In this document: piece by piece, positions 27,201 through 33,881 of the stretch | How the letters are laid out: each line of letters opens with the position of its first letter | Numbering within the stretch: position 1 is the first letter of the stretch | Assembly: GCF_004127445.1 (NCBI RefSeq) | Contig: NZ_QEXM01000036.1 | Location: 1 to 64,000 of the forward strand | Source: Streptomyces alfalfae | Lineage (GTDB): Bacteria; Actinomycetota; Actinomycetes; Streptomycetales; Streptomycetaceae | Length of the DNA stretch: 64,000 nucleotides | Direction of reading: 5' to 3' | Made by a program: the position numbers and the translations under genes | The notes under the pieces: model-generated | What the model was told of the DNA's origin: nothing | What the model saw: the letters and a program-made list of their open reading frames with translations, nothing else | The model's database searches: none

Positions 27201-27782
27201 CCGGCCCGTCTGCACCTCGGGATGCTTGTCGAAGATCGCGCCGACCAGGCCCTCGTACCAGTCCCAGTCACGCTCGCTCGCCGACGCCGCGTGCAGCCCG
27301 ACGTAGCCGCCGCCCGCCCGCACGTACTTCTGGAAGGCCGCGCGCTGCCCGGCGTCGAGCAGGTCGCCCTTCTCCGGCGTCGAGTTGGTGTTGTTGAAGA
27401 CGATCGCCTGGAAACGGGCGAGGTTGGCGTCGGTGAACGCCGAGGCGTCGTCGGTCGCCTCGACCTCGAAGCCGTGCTCGGCGCCGAGCTTCTCGACGGC
27501 CTCGATCCCCGCCGGGATCGAGTCGTGGGCGAAGTTCGTGACCTTGGAGAAGACCAGGACACGGAAGGCGGGCGCGGCCTCGGCGCGCGGCGGATCGGCG
27601 AGGCCGAGCCCCACCACGAGGGCGAGCAGGGTGATCAGGACGAGTACGGGTCTCGGCGCCCCGCTTCTCCGCCGCGCCGGCCGTGCGGCCACGGACCCTC
27701 CGCGTGGCGGTGCGGAGCCCGGCGGTGAGCCGGTCGGAGGTGGGCCGCCTGGTGCTGGGCTGCTGCTGGCCGTGGAACTCAT
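24207..27782 (-). CDS. secreted ThuA / glucose-sorbosone dehydrogenase-like / PKD / CBM multidomain protein
   Basis: Protein of 1191 aa. A hydrophobic N-terminal signal (LVLITLLALVVGLGLADPPR, cleavage near AEAAPA) is followed in order by several parts. A ThuA-like trehalose-utilisation domain spans about 73-297 (FRVLVFSKVTNFAHDSIPAG). A six-bladed PQQ sorbosone/glucose dehydrogenase-like propeller spans about 300-757 (LLGLALDPDFADNHWLYLLH, FDADFGPDGALYVIDFG). A PKD domain spans about 765-850 (VTYAWDFDGNGTTDSTEANP). A second Ig-like domain follows, then a CBM6-like module at about 958-1095 (SFREAEHRTATGG), then a terminal PKD. The ATG at 27782 has GGGAG five bases upstream. It sits behind a GAAAGCGCTTTC operator and is coupled to a TIM-barrel protein. 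Function is inferred as extracellular sugar oxidation on a polysaccharide. Confidence 0.9.
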   Translation of the reverse strand: MSSTASSSPAPGGPPPTGSPPGSAPPRGGSVAARPARRRSGAPRPVLVLITLLALVVGLGLADPPRAEAAPAFRVLVFSKVTNFAHDSIPAGIEAVEKLGAEHGFEVEATDDASAFTDANLARFQAIVFNNTNSTPEKGDLLDAGQRAAFQKYVRAGGGYVGLHAASASERDWDWYEGLVGAIFDKHPEVQTGRVKVLDHAHPSTKGLPELWERTEEWYNWRANPTGKVHTLAQVKVRDGVSGLDEGVDQPWSWCQNYDGGRSWYTAGGHAEAAFQEEGFLAHLLGGIQWAAGDKPGDCTATKTGSFQRTPLATADLADPFELAVAPDRRVFFVQRTGKLKIIDQETLKVSTALDLAYTPEMTSQSDGLLGLALDPDFADNHWLYLLHSGKTEKRINLSRFTEAGGKVDAASEKRLLTIPTLRGEGRANSHMAGSIAFDKKGDLYIATGDNTDPFASDGFTPIDEREGRRAWDAQGTSGNTNDLRGKVLRITPKDDGTYAVPEGNLFPPGTGKTRPEVYAMGLRNPFRITTDPLSGALLVADYGPDARQAVADRGPEGTVEFDRITEAGNYGWPYCVGDNTPFNDYDFATKTSKAKFDCANLVNDSPNNTGLRELPPAKPANVWYAYSESKEFPELGAGGGGPMSGPVYDYDADNPYKTKFPAYFEGKWFAYELTRQWFKTFSVQEKDQEFTDRRFEPAKAGDLQSINSVFPDMKWNQPFDADFGPDGALYVIDFGLGSGTGRGGSNEGSGIYRIDYVADGRLPDARAAAAPDSGRAPLTVEFSSKGSGLPDGKPVTYAWDFDGNGTTDSTEANPTHTYTEEGRFTARLKVTGPGDLDGLAVREITVGNTRPTVTLGKPPNGGTFSFGDTIPFTVKVKDREDGRIDCDRVVVQSQLGHDAHLHPLDNYTGCAGEIVTDAGDSHGPGQNLYYGITAQYEDKGAGDVPALTGSASLTLRTSFREAEHRTATGGAHGGVDTGARADASGGKRLIEIEDKDWVSFDPVHLKGVDSVTVGASSGGLGGDVEFRAGSPTGTLLGKVTVPNTGGWSNFISPTTRLAEHDGTAKLYAVFTNPGWTADKPDLLSVDWLRFNGPGVEKRSGAKVAVAAAPASGAPPLAVTLTGRVKLPAGRTAASYHWDFGDNPAPPGGAEGPTARHTYARVGTYTAHLTVTDDKGDTTAGAVRITVKEGR

Positions 27783-27954
27783 GACGCTCCCTGGGCTGGC
27801 TTGTCTGATGGACGGCTGCCGGTCGCCGGGTGTGCGGTGAGTTGCGTCTGCGGTGCGGTGCGGTGCGTCCGCGCTGGTGTCTCGTTGCGTCCGTGCTTGA
27901 GCGGGGCTGAGCGGGGTGGTCCCTGCGGGGCCGTGGCCGCCGTGCGGTCCGCTA

Positions 27955-27966
27955 GAAAGCGCTTTC
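27955..27966. promoter_or_regulatory. LacI-type operator core upstream of the ThuA gene
   Basis: GAAAGCGCTTTC is a perfect 12-bp palindrome, identical to the core of the 20-bp palindrome at 19194-19213. It lies 173 bp upstream of the ThuA gene's ATG. This suggests carbohydrate-responsive control by a LacI-family protein encoded elsewhere, possibly shared with the ABC importer. Confidence 0.55.
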
Positions 27967-28000
27967 ACGGAGCGGGGTTCAGGGTAGGTTCCGCGCCTGC

Positions 28001-28072
28001 GGGGGGTCAATGGGTGGGGAGGGGCGGGGTGGGTGCGGGGGTCCGGGGGGCGGGGAGGGGAGCCGTAGGGGG
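28001..28072 (+). other. G-rich tract with G-quadruplex potential
   Basis: About ten runs of three to six G separated by one to six bases (for example GGGTGGGGAGGGGCGGGGTG at 28012-28031) on the plus strand. The spacing meets the usual criterion for quadruplex formation. It lies in the divergent promoter region, about 205 bp before the hydrolase start. Confidence 0.45.
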
Positions 28073-28276
28073 TCCGGTCGTGTGGGTCGTGCCGACCGAG
28101 GCGGGTGATTCGTATGGCGGGGGCCGGGCGGTGGTCCGCATGGCGGAGCGGGTGTGGAGGAGGCGGTGTGAGGGAGCGGGTGTGGGGGAGGCTGAGCGGG
28201 AGGCCCACAGCCGTACAGGCGACAGCCGTACAGCCGTGGACAGCCGCACACCGCCGTACCCAGGGAGCCCGCTGCG

Positions 28277-29269
28277 ATGCCCGACCGAACCGACGACGCG
28301 ACGACCACCACCCCCGCCACGTACACCGCGGGGCTGCTCAACGCGGCGGACGGCGTGCCCGTCGCCACGTACACCTGGCTGCCGGCCGACGGCAGGCCGC
28401 GCGCCTACGTGCAGATCGCCCATGGGGCCGCCGAACACGCCCTGCGCTACGACCGCTTCGCCCGGCACCTGACCGCGCGCGGCTACGGCGTGGTCGCCTC
28501 CGACCACCGAGGCCACGGCGCCACCGCACAGGCCACCGGCGGCTACGGGGTGACCTCCAAGGGTGACGGGGGCGAGGGCGCGGACGGCGCCGACAGTTGG
28601 CGGGCGATCGTCGACGACCTCAAGGCCATCGGCGACCAGGTGCGCACCCTGCACCCCGGGCTCCCGTTCTTCCTCCTCGGGCACAGCCTCGGCTCGATGC
28701 TCGCGCGGGACTACACCCAGGAGTACGCGGACGGCCTCGCGGGAGTGATCCTCTCGGGCACGTTCCGCTCGCTGCCCGGCGCCGATGTGCAAGGGGCGAT
28801 CGAGCGCCTGGAGCGGGAGGTCGCCGAGGGCGGGCGCGCCGCGCTCTCCTCGTACGTCCCCGATCTGTTCGCCTCGTTCAACGACCCGTATCCGCACCGC
28901 ACGGGCTTCGAGTGGCTCTCGCGCGACGAGGCGGAGGTCGACGCGTACGTGGCCGACGAGCGCTGCGGGTTCGCCTTCTCGGCGGGGCTCTCCCTGGACT
29001 GGATGCGTGCCGTGCGCAAGATCAACGATCCCCGCAACATCGCGCGTGTGCCCGCCGATCTGCCGATCCACGTGGCGGTGGGGGAGCAGGACCCGTGCAA
29101 CCAGGGGATGACGCTGGTGCACGAACTCCTTGAGGACTTCCGGTACGCGGGGGCCGAGGACCTGACGTGGAAGGGCTATCCGGACGCCCGCCACGAGATC
29201 CTCAACGAGACGAACCGGGACGAGGTCCAGGCGGACCTGACGGCGTGGCTGGACGAGCGGGTGCTGTGA
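28277..29269 (+). CDS. alpha/beta hydrolase (S33 / monoacylglycerol-lipase-like)
   Basis: Protein of 330 aa with the serine-hydrolase fold. AYVQIAHGAAEHALRYDRFA supplies the oxyanion-side HG, RGYGVVASDHRGHGATA follows, and the nucleophile elbow is FFLLGHSLGSMLARDY (Ser137). A late Asp (AVGEQDPCN) and His (YPDARHEIL) complete the triad. This is the lysophospholipase/monoglyceride-lipase branch, with no signal peptide and probably cytoplasmic. The ATG has AGGGAG about ten bases upstream. It is monocistronic; downstream come 149 bp of G/C-rich sequence containing a repeated TGGCGGCTTCGG. Confidence 0.9.
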   Translation: MPDRTDDATTTTPATYTAGLLNAADGVPVATYTWLPADGRPRAYVQIAHGAAEHALRYDRFARHLTARGYGVVASDHRGHGATAQATGGYGVTSKGDGGEGADGADSWRAIVDDLKAIGDQVRTLHPGLPFFLLGHSLGSMLARDYTQEYADGLAGVILSGTFRSLPGADVQGAIERLEREVAEGGRAALSSYVPDLFASFNDPYPHRTGFEWLSRDEAEVDAYVADERCGFAFSAGLSLDWMRAVRKINDPRNIARVPADLPIHVAVGEQDPCNQGMTLVHELLEDFRYAGAEDLTWKGYPDARHEILNETNRDEVQADLTAWLDERVL

Positions 29270-29418
29270 CGCTGCGCCGGTTTCGGGGCCTCTGGCGGCT
29301 TCGGGGGCCTGGCGGCGCTGTCGGCTGAGGCGGCCGCGGTCGGCCTGGCGGCTTCGGCGGCTCCCGCGGGTCTGCGGCTGCGAGGGGACTGTCAGTGGCG
29401 TTGGCTAACGTTCTCGCC

Positions 29419-29808
29419 ATGCCGAAGACCAGATCCCGGGGCCGGGCCGCCCACGTCACCTCGGACGACGTGCGCCGCATCGCCCTCGCCCTGCCCGACA
29501 CGGTGGAGAAGATCGCGTGGAGCATGCCCACGTTCCGCGTGTCCGGAAAGATGTTCGTGACGGTTCCCGACGACGAGACGTCCATCGCGGTGCGCTGCCC
29601 GAAGGTGGAGCGCGACGAGCTGGTCCTCGCCGAGCCGGCGAAGTTCTGGGTCGCCGCACACGAGGCGGGCTCGGCCTGGGTGCGGGTGCGGCTGGCGGAG
29701 CTGGACGAGGAGGAGCTGACGGACATCCTCGCGGACTCCTGGCGCCAGGCGGCCCCGCCCCGGCTGCTGGAGGCACACCCGGAGCTGGGCGTCCCCGACA
29801 CGGAGTAG
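29419..29808 (+). CDS. MmcQ/YjbR-family protein
   Basis: Protein of 129 aa. The YjbR fold is recognisable from DDVRRIALALPDTVEKIAWS and MPTFRVSGKMFVTVPDDETS. A cystatin-like double-wing DNA-binding fold is known for the family, but a physiological role is not established. I start at ATG 29419 because a -10-like TAACGT ends seven bases upstream, fitting a leaderless transcript. GTG 29395 in the same frame has a GAGGGG site seven bases upstream and would add eight residues, so both are plausible. It stands alone. Confidence 0.88.
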   Translation: MPKTRSRGRAAHVTSDDVRRIALALPDTVEKIAWSMPTFRVSGKMFVTVPDDETSIAVRCPKVERDELVLAEPAKFWVAAHEAGSAWVRVRLAELDEEELTDILADSWRQAAPPRLLEAHPELGVPDTE

Positions 29809-29945
29809 CCGGGAGCCCGCACGCGAGGGGACGCGTTTCCGCGAGGGGGTGGCGCGTCGACAGCAGCTCCCGGAACAATCGCGGTGAGCGCCGTCCGCAC
29901 CGCATGGCATGATCCCGCCACGACTACAGGGGAGGGGTGGCGGGC

Positions 29946-31307
29946 GTGCCGTCAGGGGCCGGGCTGCGGGGCGGGGAGTCCAGTATCTGGAGCCGGGACT
30001 TCGGGCTCTTCTTCGGGGCCCGGGCCGTGGCCAAGCTCGGGGACACCATGCTGCCCGTCGCCCTGGCCGCGGGGCTGCTGCGGCACGGGCACGGCGCCGG
30101 GGCCGTCGGCCTCGCCATGGCCGCGACCACGGTCTGCTTCGCGGGGCTCGTGATCTTCGGCGGGGTCTTCGCCGACCGGTTCAGCACCCGGCTGCTCATG
30201 ATCGGCGCGGACCTGGTCCGCCTCGGCGCCCAGGCCCTCGCGGCGGTGATCTTCTTCACCGGCCACGTGGTCCTCTGGCAGATCTGCGCGATCGGCGCGG
30301 TCAACGGCGCGGCGGCGGCCCTGTTCCAGCCGGGCGTCGCCAGCACGGTCCCGCGTCTCGCCGCCGACGTGCAGAAGGCCAACGGGGCGATCCGCGTGGC
30401 CGAGTCGACCGCGTCCCTGGCGGGACCGGCCGCGGCCGGTGTCCTGGTCGGCCTCGCCTCACCCGGCGCGGTGTTCGCCGCGCACGCGGCCACGTACGGA
30501 GTGAGCGCCCTGTGTCTCCTCCTGCTCCGCCTCCCGCCCCCGCGCGCGGGCTCGCAGCCGCACAGCGAGGGCTTCCGCGCCGACCTGGTGCAGGGGTGGC
30601 GGGAGTTCCGGGCCCGCACCTGGCTGTGGGGCGTCATCGCCGTCTACAGCGTGCTGATGATCACCACCATCGGCCCGACCGTGCCGCTGGTGGCGACCCT
30701 GGTCGTACAGGACCACGGCTCGGGCGCCTACGGCCTGGTGAACTCCGCCCTCGGCGCCGGAACCGTCATCGGGGGCCTGATCGCCCTGCGGCTGCGTCCC
30801 CGCCGCATGCTCCGGGCCGGCAGCTTCGCCCTCGTGGCGAACTGCGCGTTCCCGGTATCCGTCGGCGCCGGGCTCGACGTCCCGCTGATGGCGGCGGGCG
30901 CGGCGGTCGCGGGCGCGGGGGCCTCGTTCTGGGGTGTGATGTGGGCGACGAGCGTCCAGACCCAGGTGCCCCCGGACGTCCTGAACCGCATCCACGCGTA
31001 CGACGTCGCGGGTTCCCTCGCGATGCTCCCGGTGGGCCAGGCGCTCGCGGGCCCCGCGGCGAGCGCCTTCGGGGCCGAGGCGGTACTGATCACGGGCGGC
31101 GCGATGACGGTCGTGGTCGTCCTCGCCCTGCTCTCGGTGCCGGCGATACGCGGCCTGGTCAGGGCCGACGCCCACACCGGTCCACCGGCGACCTCCGGCC
31201 AGGGAAAGGCCCCGGGCCCCGGGCCGGCCTCCGGTCACGGGTCGGAGCGAGGTCCCGTCGCGCGCCCGCGCGCCCACACGCGGACGAGCGACCTCAAGCG
31301 CGACTGA
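29946..31307 (+). CDS. MFS exporter
   Basis: Protein of about 453 aa with 12 predicted helices. RDFGLFFGARAVAKLGDTML opens helix 1, and VFADRFSTRLLMIGADLVR is the loop 2-3 motif region of drug-exporter-like MFS proteins (MFS_3 type). A 45-residue polar tail ends the protein. I choose GTG 29946 because GGAGGGG (29931-29937) ends eight bases before it; GTG 29937 is in frame but overlaps that site. No adjacent regulator suggests the cargo. The stop is followed by a compact terminator and then a tRNA gene. Confidence 0.88.
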   Translation: MPSGAGLRGGESSIWSRDFGLFFGARAVAKLGDTMLPVALAAGLLRHGHGAGAVGLAMAATTVCFAGLVIFGGVFADRFSTRLLMIGADLVRLGAQALAAVIFFTGHVVLWQICAIGAVNGAAAALFQPGVASTVPRLAADVQKANGAIRVAESTASLAGPAAAGVLVGLASPGAVFAAHAATYGVSALCLLLLRLPPPRAGSQPHSEGFRADLVQGWREFRARTWLWGVIAVYSVLMITTIGPTVPLVATLVVQDHGSGAYGLVNSALGAGTVIGGLIALRLRPRRMLRAGSFALVANCAFPVSVGAGLDVPLMAAGAAVAGAGASFWGVMWATSVQTQVPPDVLNRIHAYDVAGSLAMLPVGQALAGPAASAFGAEAVLITGGAMTVVVVLALLSVPAIRGLVRADAHTGPPATSGQGKAPGPGPASGHGSERGPVARPRAHTRTSDLKRD

Positions 31308-31332
31308 GATCACCGACCCCGCGCCGGTCCCG

Positions 31333-31349
31333 CGCCCCCGAAAGGGGCG
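31333..31349 (+). terminator. terminator hairpin after the MFS gene
   Basis: Arms CGCCCC (31333-31338) and GGGGCG (31344-31349) with a 5-nt loop (CGAAA). It lies 26 bp past the MFS stop and 76 bp before the tRNA. Confidence 0.5.
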
Positions 31350-31424
31350 AGCGATCACCTGCCGGAGTGCGGTATTGTTTCCGTGCACGTTCGGCCAGGG
31401 GGAAACCCCAGGTCACACGGGCAC

Positions 31425-31498
<74 letters not shown>

Positions 31499-31517
31499 CG
31501 GTGAAGTACAAGGTCAG

Positions 31518-31537
31518 AGGGGCCCTTCGGGGCCCCT
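31518..31537 (+). terminator. tRNA terminator hairpin
   Basis: Perfect arms AGGGGCCC (31518-31525) and GGGCCCCT (31530-31537) around a TTCG tetraloop. It starts 20 bp after the tRNA 3' end. No long T-run follows. Confidence 0.7.
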
Positions 31538-31588
31538 ATCGATCGTTTCCAGAGGCGCCGTCCCTTAATTTCTCGCAAGTGCTGTTGA

Positions 31589-31846
31589 TCAAGCTCGATC
31601 GAGGAATTCGGCTGGCTTCTCTGTACCCGCCCTGAGCGACTGCGGGTCGGGGTGCAAATAGGTCTGCTCCGTGCATCCGAGGTCCGGATGGCCGGCCCAG
31701 GCGGAGACAACCGTGGACGGCACCCCATCGTGCGCCGTCCACGACCGACAGACACGCCTCGCGTCGTACAGCCGCGCCTTCCGCGCGCGGTCGATAGGCG
31801 CTCGTCCGCGTGTTGGCGTGGCCGGTGATCGTCTCGGCCGGCAGGT
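31589..31846 (-). pseudogene. truncated tyrosine-recombinase integrase (C-terminal fragment)
   Basis: A minus-strand reading frame of about 85 codons, bounded upstream by an in-frame TGA (31847-31849) and ending at TGA 31589-31591. Its lower half reads like the catalytic end of an actinomycete phage/AICE integrase. RLYDARRVCRSWTAHDGVP is followed by STVVSAWAGHPDLG, where the AGH-type His is kept. TYLHPDPQSLRAG carries the presumed nucleophile Tyr, and a short EKPAEFLDRA tail ends it. The usual DARH is DARR. The N-terminal arm-binding and core domains and the first catalytic Arg are missing, so it cannot be functional. Its 3' end faces the tRNA-Pro gene, as in integrated elements. Confidence 0.7.
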
Positions 31847-31895
31847 TCACGTCGGGCTCCAGCGGGGCGCCGCGTCGGCGGCGTACCGTGGCAGC

Positions 31896-33110
31896 GTGGC
31901 GAACGAAGACCTGGGGAAGACCCTGCGCCGTCTGCGTCGGCTTGCCTCCCTGACGCAAGAAGAGCTGGCCGAGCGCTCCGACGTGTCCGTCGATGTGATC
32001 CGTCAACTCGAACAGCGACGGAAGCATTCGGCACGCCTCCCCACGCTCCACGCTCTCGCCAACGGCCTGGGCGTGGAACTGACGACGCTGCTGGGCGATC
32101 CTCCGGCGGTCACGGCAGGTGGAGAGAGCGACGGCCCGCGCTTCGTCGCCGTGCGCCGCGCCGTCATGCCCGCGCTGTGGGGGCCACAAGCGGTACTGAC
32201 GGGACCGGACTTCTCCATCGACCGGCTGCGCGAGCAGATCGCGGACGGGTGGTCGCAGTACCACGCAGCCGAGTTCGAACCTGTGATGAAGAGCCTGCCC
32301 GACCTGATCAACGACGCGCGTTCTGCCACGGTGTCAGGGAGCGACGACGACCGCAGGGCCGGTTTCGCGGCCCTGGGTAAAGTACTCCAGCTCGCCGGAC
32401 ACGTCGCCGTGCGCATGGGCAAGACCGACCTCGCCTTGACGAGCCTGGAGCGGGCCATAAGCGCGGCGGAGCAGTCCGCGGATCCGCTCCTGGTCCCCAT
32501 GATCGTGAATTCGGTCGCCTGGACCTATCAGCGACAGGGCCGCCTGGAAGACGCCCTGGGTATCGCCCTTCGCTCGGCTGAAGCAATCAAGAGCGGCGGG
32601 CACACGGACACCGCCGACGGACTGAAGGTGTGGGGAGCCCTCACTATGAGTGCCGCCACGTCCGCCGCGCGCAGCGGCGACTACGCGCGTGCAGCAGAGT
32701 TGATGGCGGGAGCAGAAAAGGAAGCCGCCCGCGTCTCCAAGCTCCCTGCGGGCAGTGACAACCGTATGGTCAGCGTCTTCAGCCCGTCATCGGTCCGGAT
32801 CGAACGCGTCCGGCTCGCGGTCCAGTACGGGCGCCCGCACGACGCGCTGGCACTTGCCAAGGGAATGCGACTGAGCAAAGACACTCCGCCGTCCTGGCGG
32901 ACGTGGCTGCTGCTGGATGTGGCCCGAGCGCACACGGACACCGGGGACGCTGCCGGAGCGGTGAAAGCGCTGGAGTCCCTGCGCCGGGTGGCACCGACGT
33001 GGATGCAGCACCACACCTTGGCCGTGGCCATCGTGCGTGACTTGTGGACGCTGCCCAACCACCCGCCGGGGCTACGGCCGTTGGCGGAGTTCCTGGGGGT
33101 CGCCGAATAG
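31896..33110 (+). CDS. XRE-family regulator with TPR-like C-terminal region
   Basis: Protein of 404 aa. A helix-turn-helix at about residues 5-65 (LRRLRRLASLTQEELAERSD, then DVIRQLEQRRKHSARLPTLH) is followed by about 330 residues of helical repeats of TPR character (MGKTDLALTSLERAISAAEQ, VAWTYQRQGRLEDALGIALR). Streptomyces has many such regulators, some controlling antibiotic or development genes. The GTG at 31896 has no ribosome site, but TACCGT ends six bases upstream, suggesting a leaderless mRNA. The frame is open to 31671, but that part overlaps the integrase relic and lacks family resemblance. GC is lower than in neighbours. Confidence 0.82.
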   Translation: MANEDLGKTLRRLRRLASLTQEELAERSDVSVDVIRQLEQRRKHSARLPTLHALANGLGVELTTLLGDPPAVTAGGESDGPRFVAVRRAVMPALWGPQAVLTGPDFSIDRLREQIADGWSQYHAAEFEPVMKSLPDLINDARSATVSGSDDDRRAGFAALGKVLQLAGHVAVRMGKTDLALTSLERAISAAEQSADPLLVPMIVNSVAWTYQRQGRLEDALGIALRSAEAIKSGGHTDTADGLKVWGALTMSAATSAARSGDYARAAELMAGAEKEAARVSKLPAGSDNRMVSVFSPSSVRIERVRLAVQYGRPHDALALAKGMRLSKDTPPSWRTWLLLDVARAHTDTGDAAGAVKALESLRRVAPTWMQHHTLAVAIVRDLWTLPNHPPGLRPLAEFLGVAE

Positions 33111-33235
33111 CGGGGTGAAAGTGGGACGTTGCGCCCCTGTCAGCGTTCCTGGCATGTCGCTTACATGAACGGACAGCGTCCCGGTGACCGCGCGAGCGGC
33201 CCCGGGACTTGGCCGTTCCGAGAGAGCAGACCGAC

Positions 33236-33658
33236 ATGCCGCAACCTCCGACGCGGGCCCGGCCGACCGGGCATCCCGGGTACAGCGAGACCCTGCCGAG
33301 AGAGCCGGAGAGCGCAGCCACCGCACGGCGTCTGCTGCGTGCCGCCTGTGCCGTCTGGGGGCTGGACGCATGGGCCGAGGATGGGGCGCTGATCGTGTCC
33401 GAGCTGGTGGCCAACGCCGTCCAGCACGCCCGGCGGGAGTCCATCCGGGTTGTCATCGACCGCACCGAGGCGGGGCGCGTGCGCGTCGGCGTCGTGGACT
33501 TCTCCAAGACGCGGCCCGTCCGCAAGACGCCGGGCCCCGAGGACGAGGGCGGGCGCGTCCTGGCGCTCGTGGACGGGCTGGCCGAGACCTGGGGAACCGA
33601 TCCGCTGCCGTGGGGCAAACGGGTCTGGGCGGAGTTGCGGGGGAAGGAAGAGGGATGA
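33236..33658 (+). CDS. ATP-binding (HATPase_c_2) anti-sigma/SpoIIAB-like protein
   Basis: Protein of 140 aa made of a single GHKL ATPase domain. The N-box is LIVSELVANAVQHARRES, the G1-like segment is VGVVDFSKTRP, and the glycine-rich end is EGGRVLALVDGLAETWG followed by GKRVWAEL. This is the stand-alone RsbW/SpoIIAB-like type abundant in Streptomyces, often encoded beside an XRE regulator and a small protein. The ATG at 33236 is preceded by a GAGAGAG stretch. The stop overlaps the ATG of the next, broken small gene (ATGA). Confidence 0.85.
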   Translation: MPQPPTRARPTGHPGYSETLPREPESAATARRLLRAACAVWGLDAWAEDGALIVSELVANAVQHARRESIRVVIDRTEAGRVRVGVVDFSKTRPVRKTPGPEDEGGRVLALVDGLAETWGTDPLPWGKRVWAELRGKEEG

Positions 33659-33850
33659 GCGGCGAGCGGGGACAGGGCGTGTGGGTCGGCGGTCCCGATC
33701 CATGGCGAGGACGCCGACCGGCGCGGGGGCGTCACCGACGTGCGCGGCGGCACGGTGTGGGTGCTGCGGCCGGAGGCAGGACCGGGGTCGTGGACCTCGG
33801 AGCACCCCGAGCGGCTGACCGTGCCGGAGTCACGGCAGAGCTGCCCCGGT
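33655..33850 (+). pseudogene. frameshifted small protein gene
   Basis: An ATG at 33655 overlaps the ATPase stop (ATGA) and opens MSGERGQGVWVGG. About 13 codons on, the recognisable continuation lies in the other frame, that of 33659: HGEDADRRGGVTDVRGGTVW, then VLRPEAGPGSWTSEHPERLT. Joined, the two halves resemble the small conserved proteins that follow such ATPase genes in Streptomyces (recollection). The shift lies at about 33685-33700. Neither frame closes properly before the terminator at 33845, which fits decay rather than programmed shifting. A sequencing error is the alternative. Confidence 0.5.
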
Positions 33851-33877
33851 CCCGCGGGCACGGCCCGCGGGACCGGG
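33845..33877. terminator. strong bidirectional terminator
   Basis: Perfect 15-bp arms (33845-33859 and 33863-33877, core GGTCCCGCGGGC/GCCCGCGGGACC) with a 3-nt loop. It stands between the plus-strand small-gene remnant and the 3' end of the minus-strand phoD gene five bases away, so it can serve both. Confidence 0.75.
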
Positions 33878-33881
33878 TGGG

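Larger units (their letters stand above)
27783..28276. other. 494-bp divergent intergenic region
   Basis: Separates the minus-strand ThuA gene from the plus-strand alpha/beta hydrolase gene. It contains a LacI-type operator core at 27955-27966, a G-run-rich tract at 28001-28072, and three imperfect copies of ACAGCCGTAC between 28209 and 28253. No ORF with coding character was found; open frames through it have Pro/Arg-rich non-coding composition. Confidence 0.6.

Noticed and set aside
24102..27728. 1208-codon plus-strand ORF
   Set aside because: Exact antisense shadow of the ThuA multidomain gene; no domain visible.
28209..28253. Short ACAGCCGTAC repeats as a CRISPR or tandem array
   Set aside because: Three imperfect copies only, with irregular spacing and no spacers.
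31601..33110. attR copy of the tRNA-Pro 3' end
   Set aside because: I found no repeat of the GCAGGTTCAAATCCTG region downstream by eye; a computed search is needed.
31889..33658. XRE, ATPase and small gene as a toxin-antitoxin or defence system
   Set aside because: No toxin-like or nuclease motif; the set matches common Streptomyces regulatory modules.
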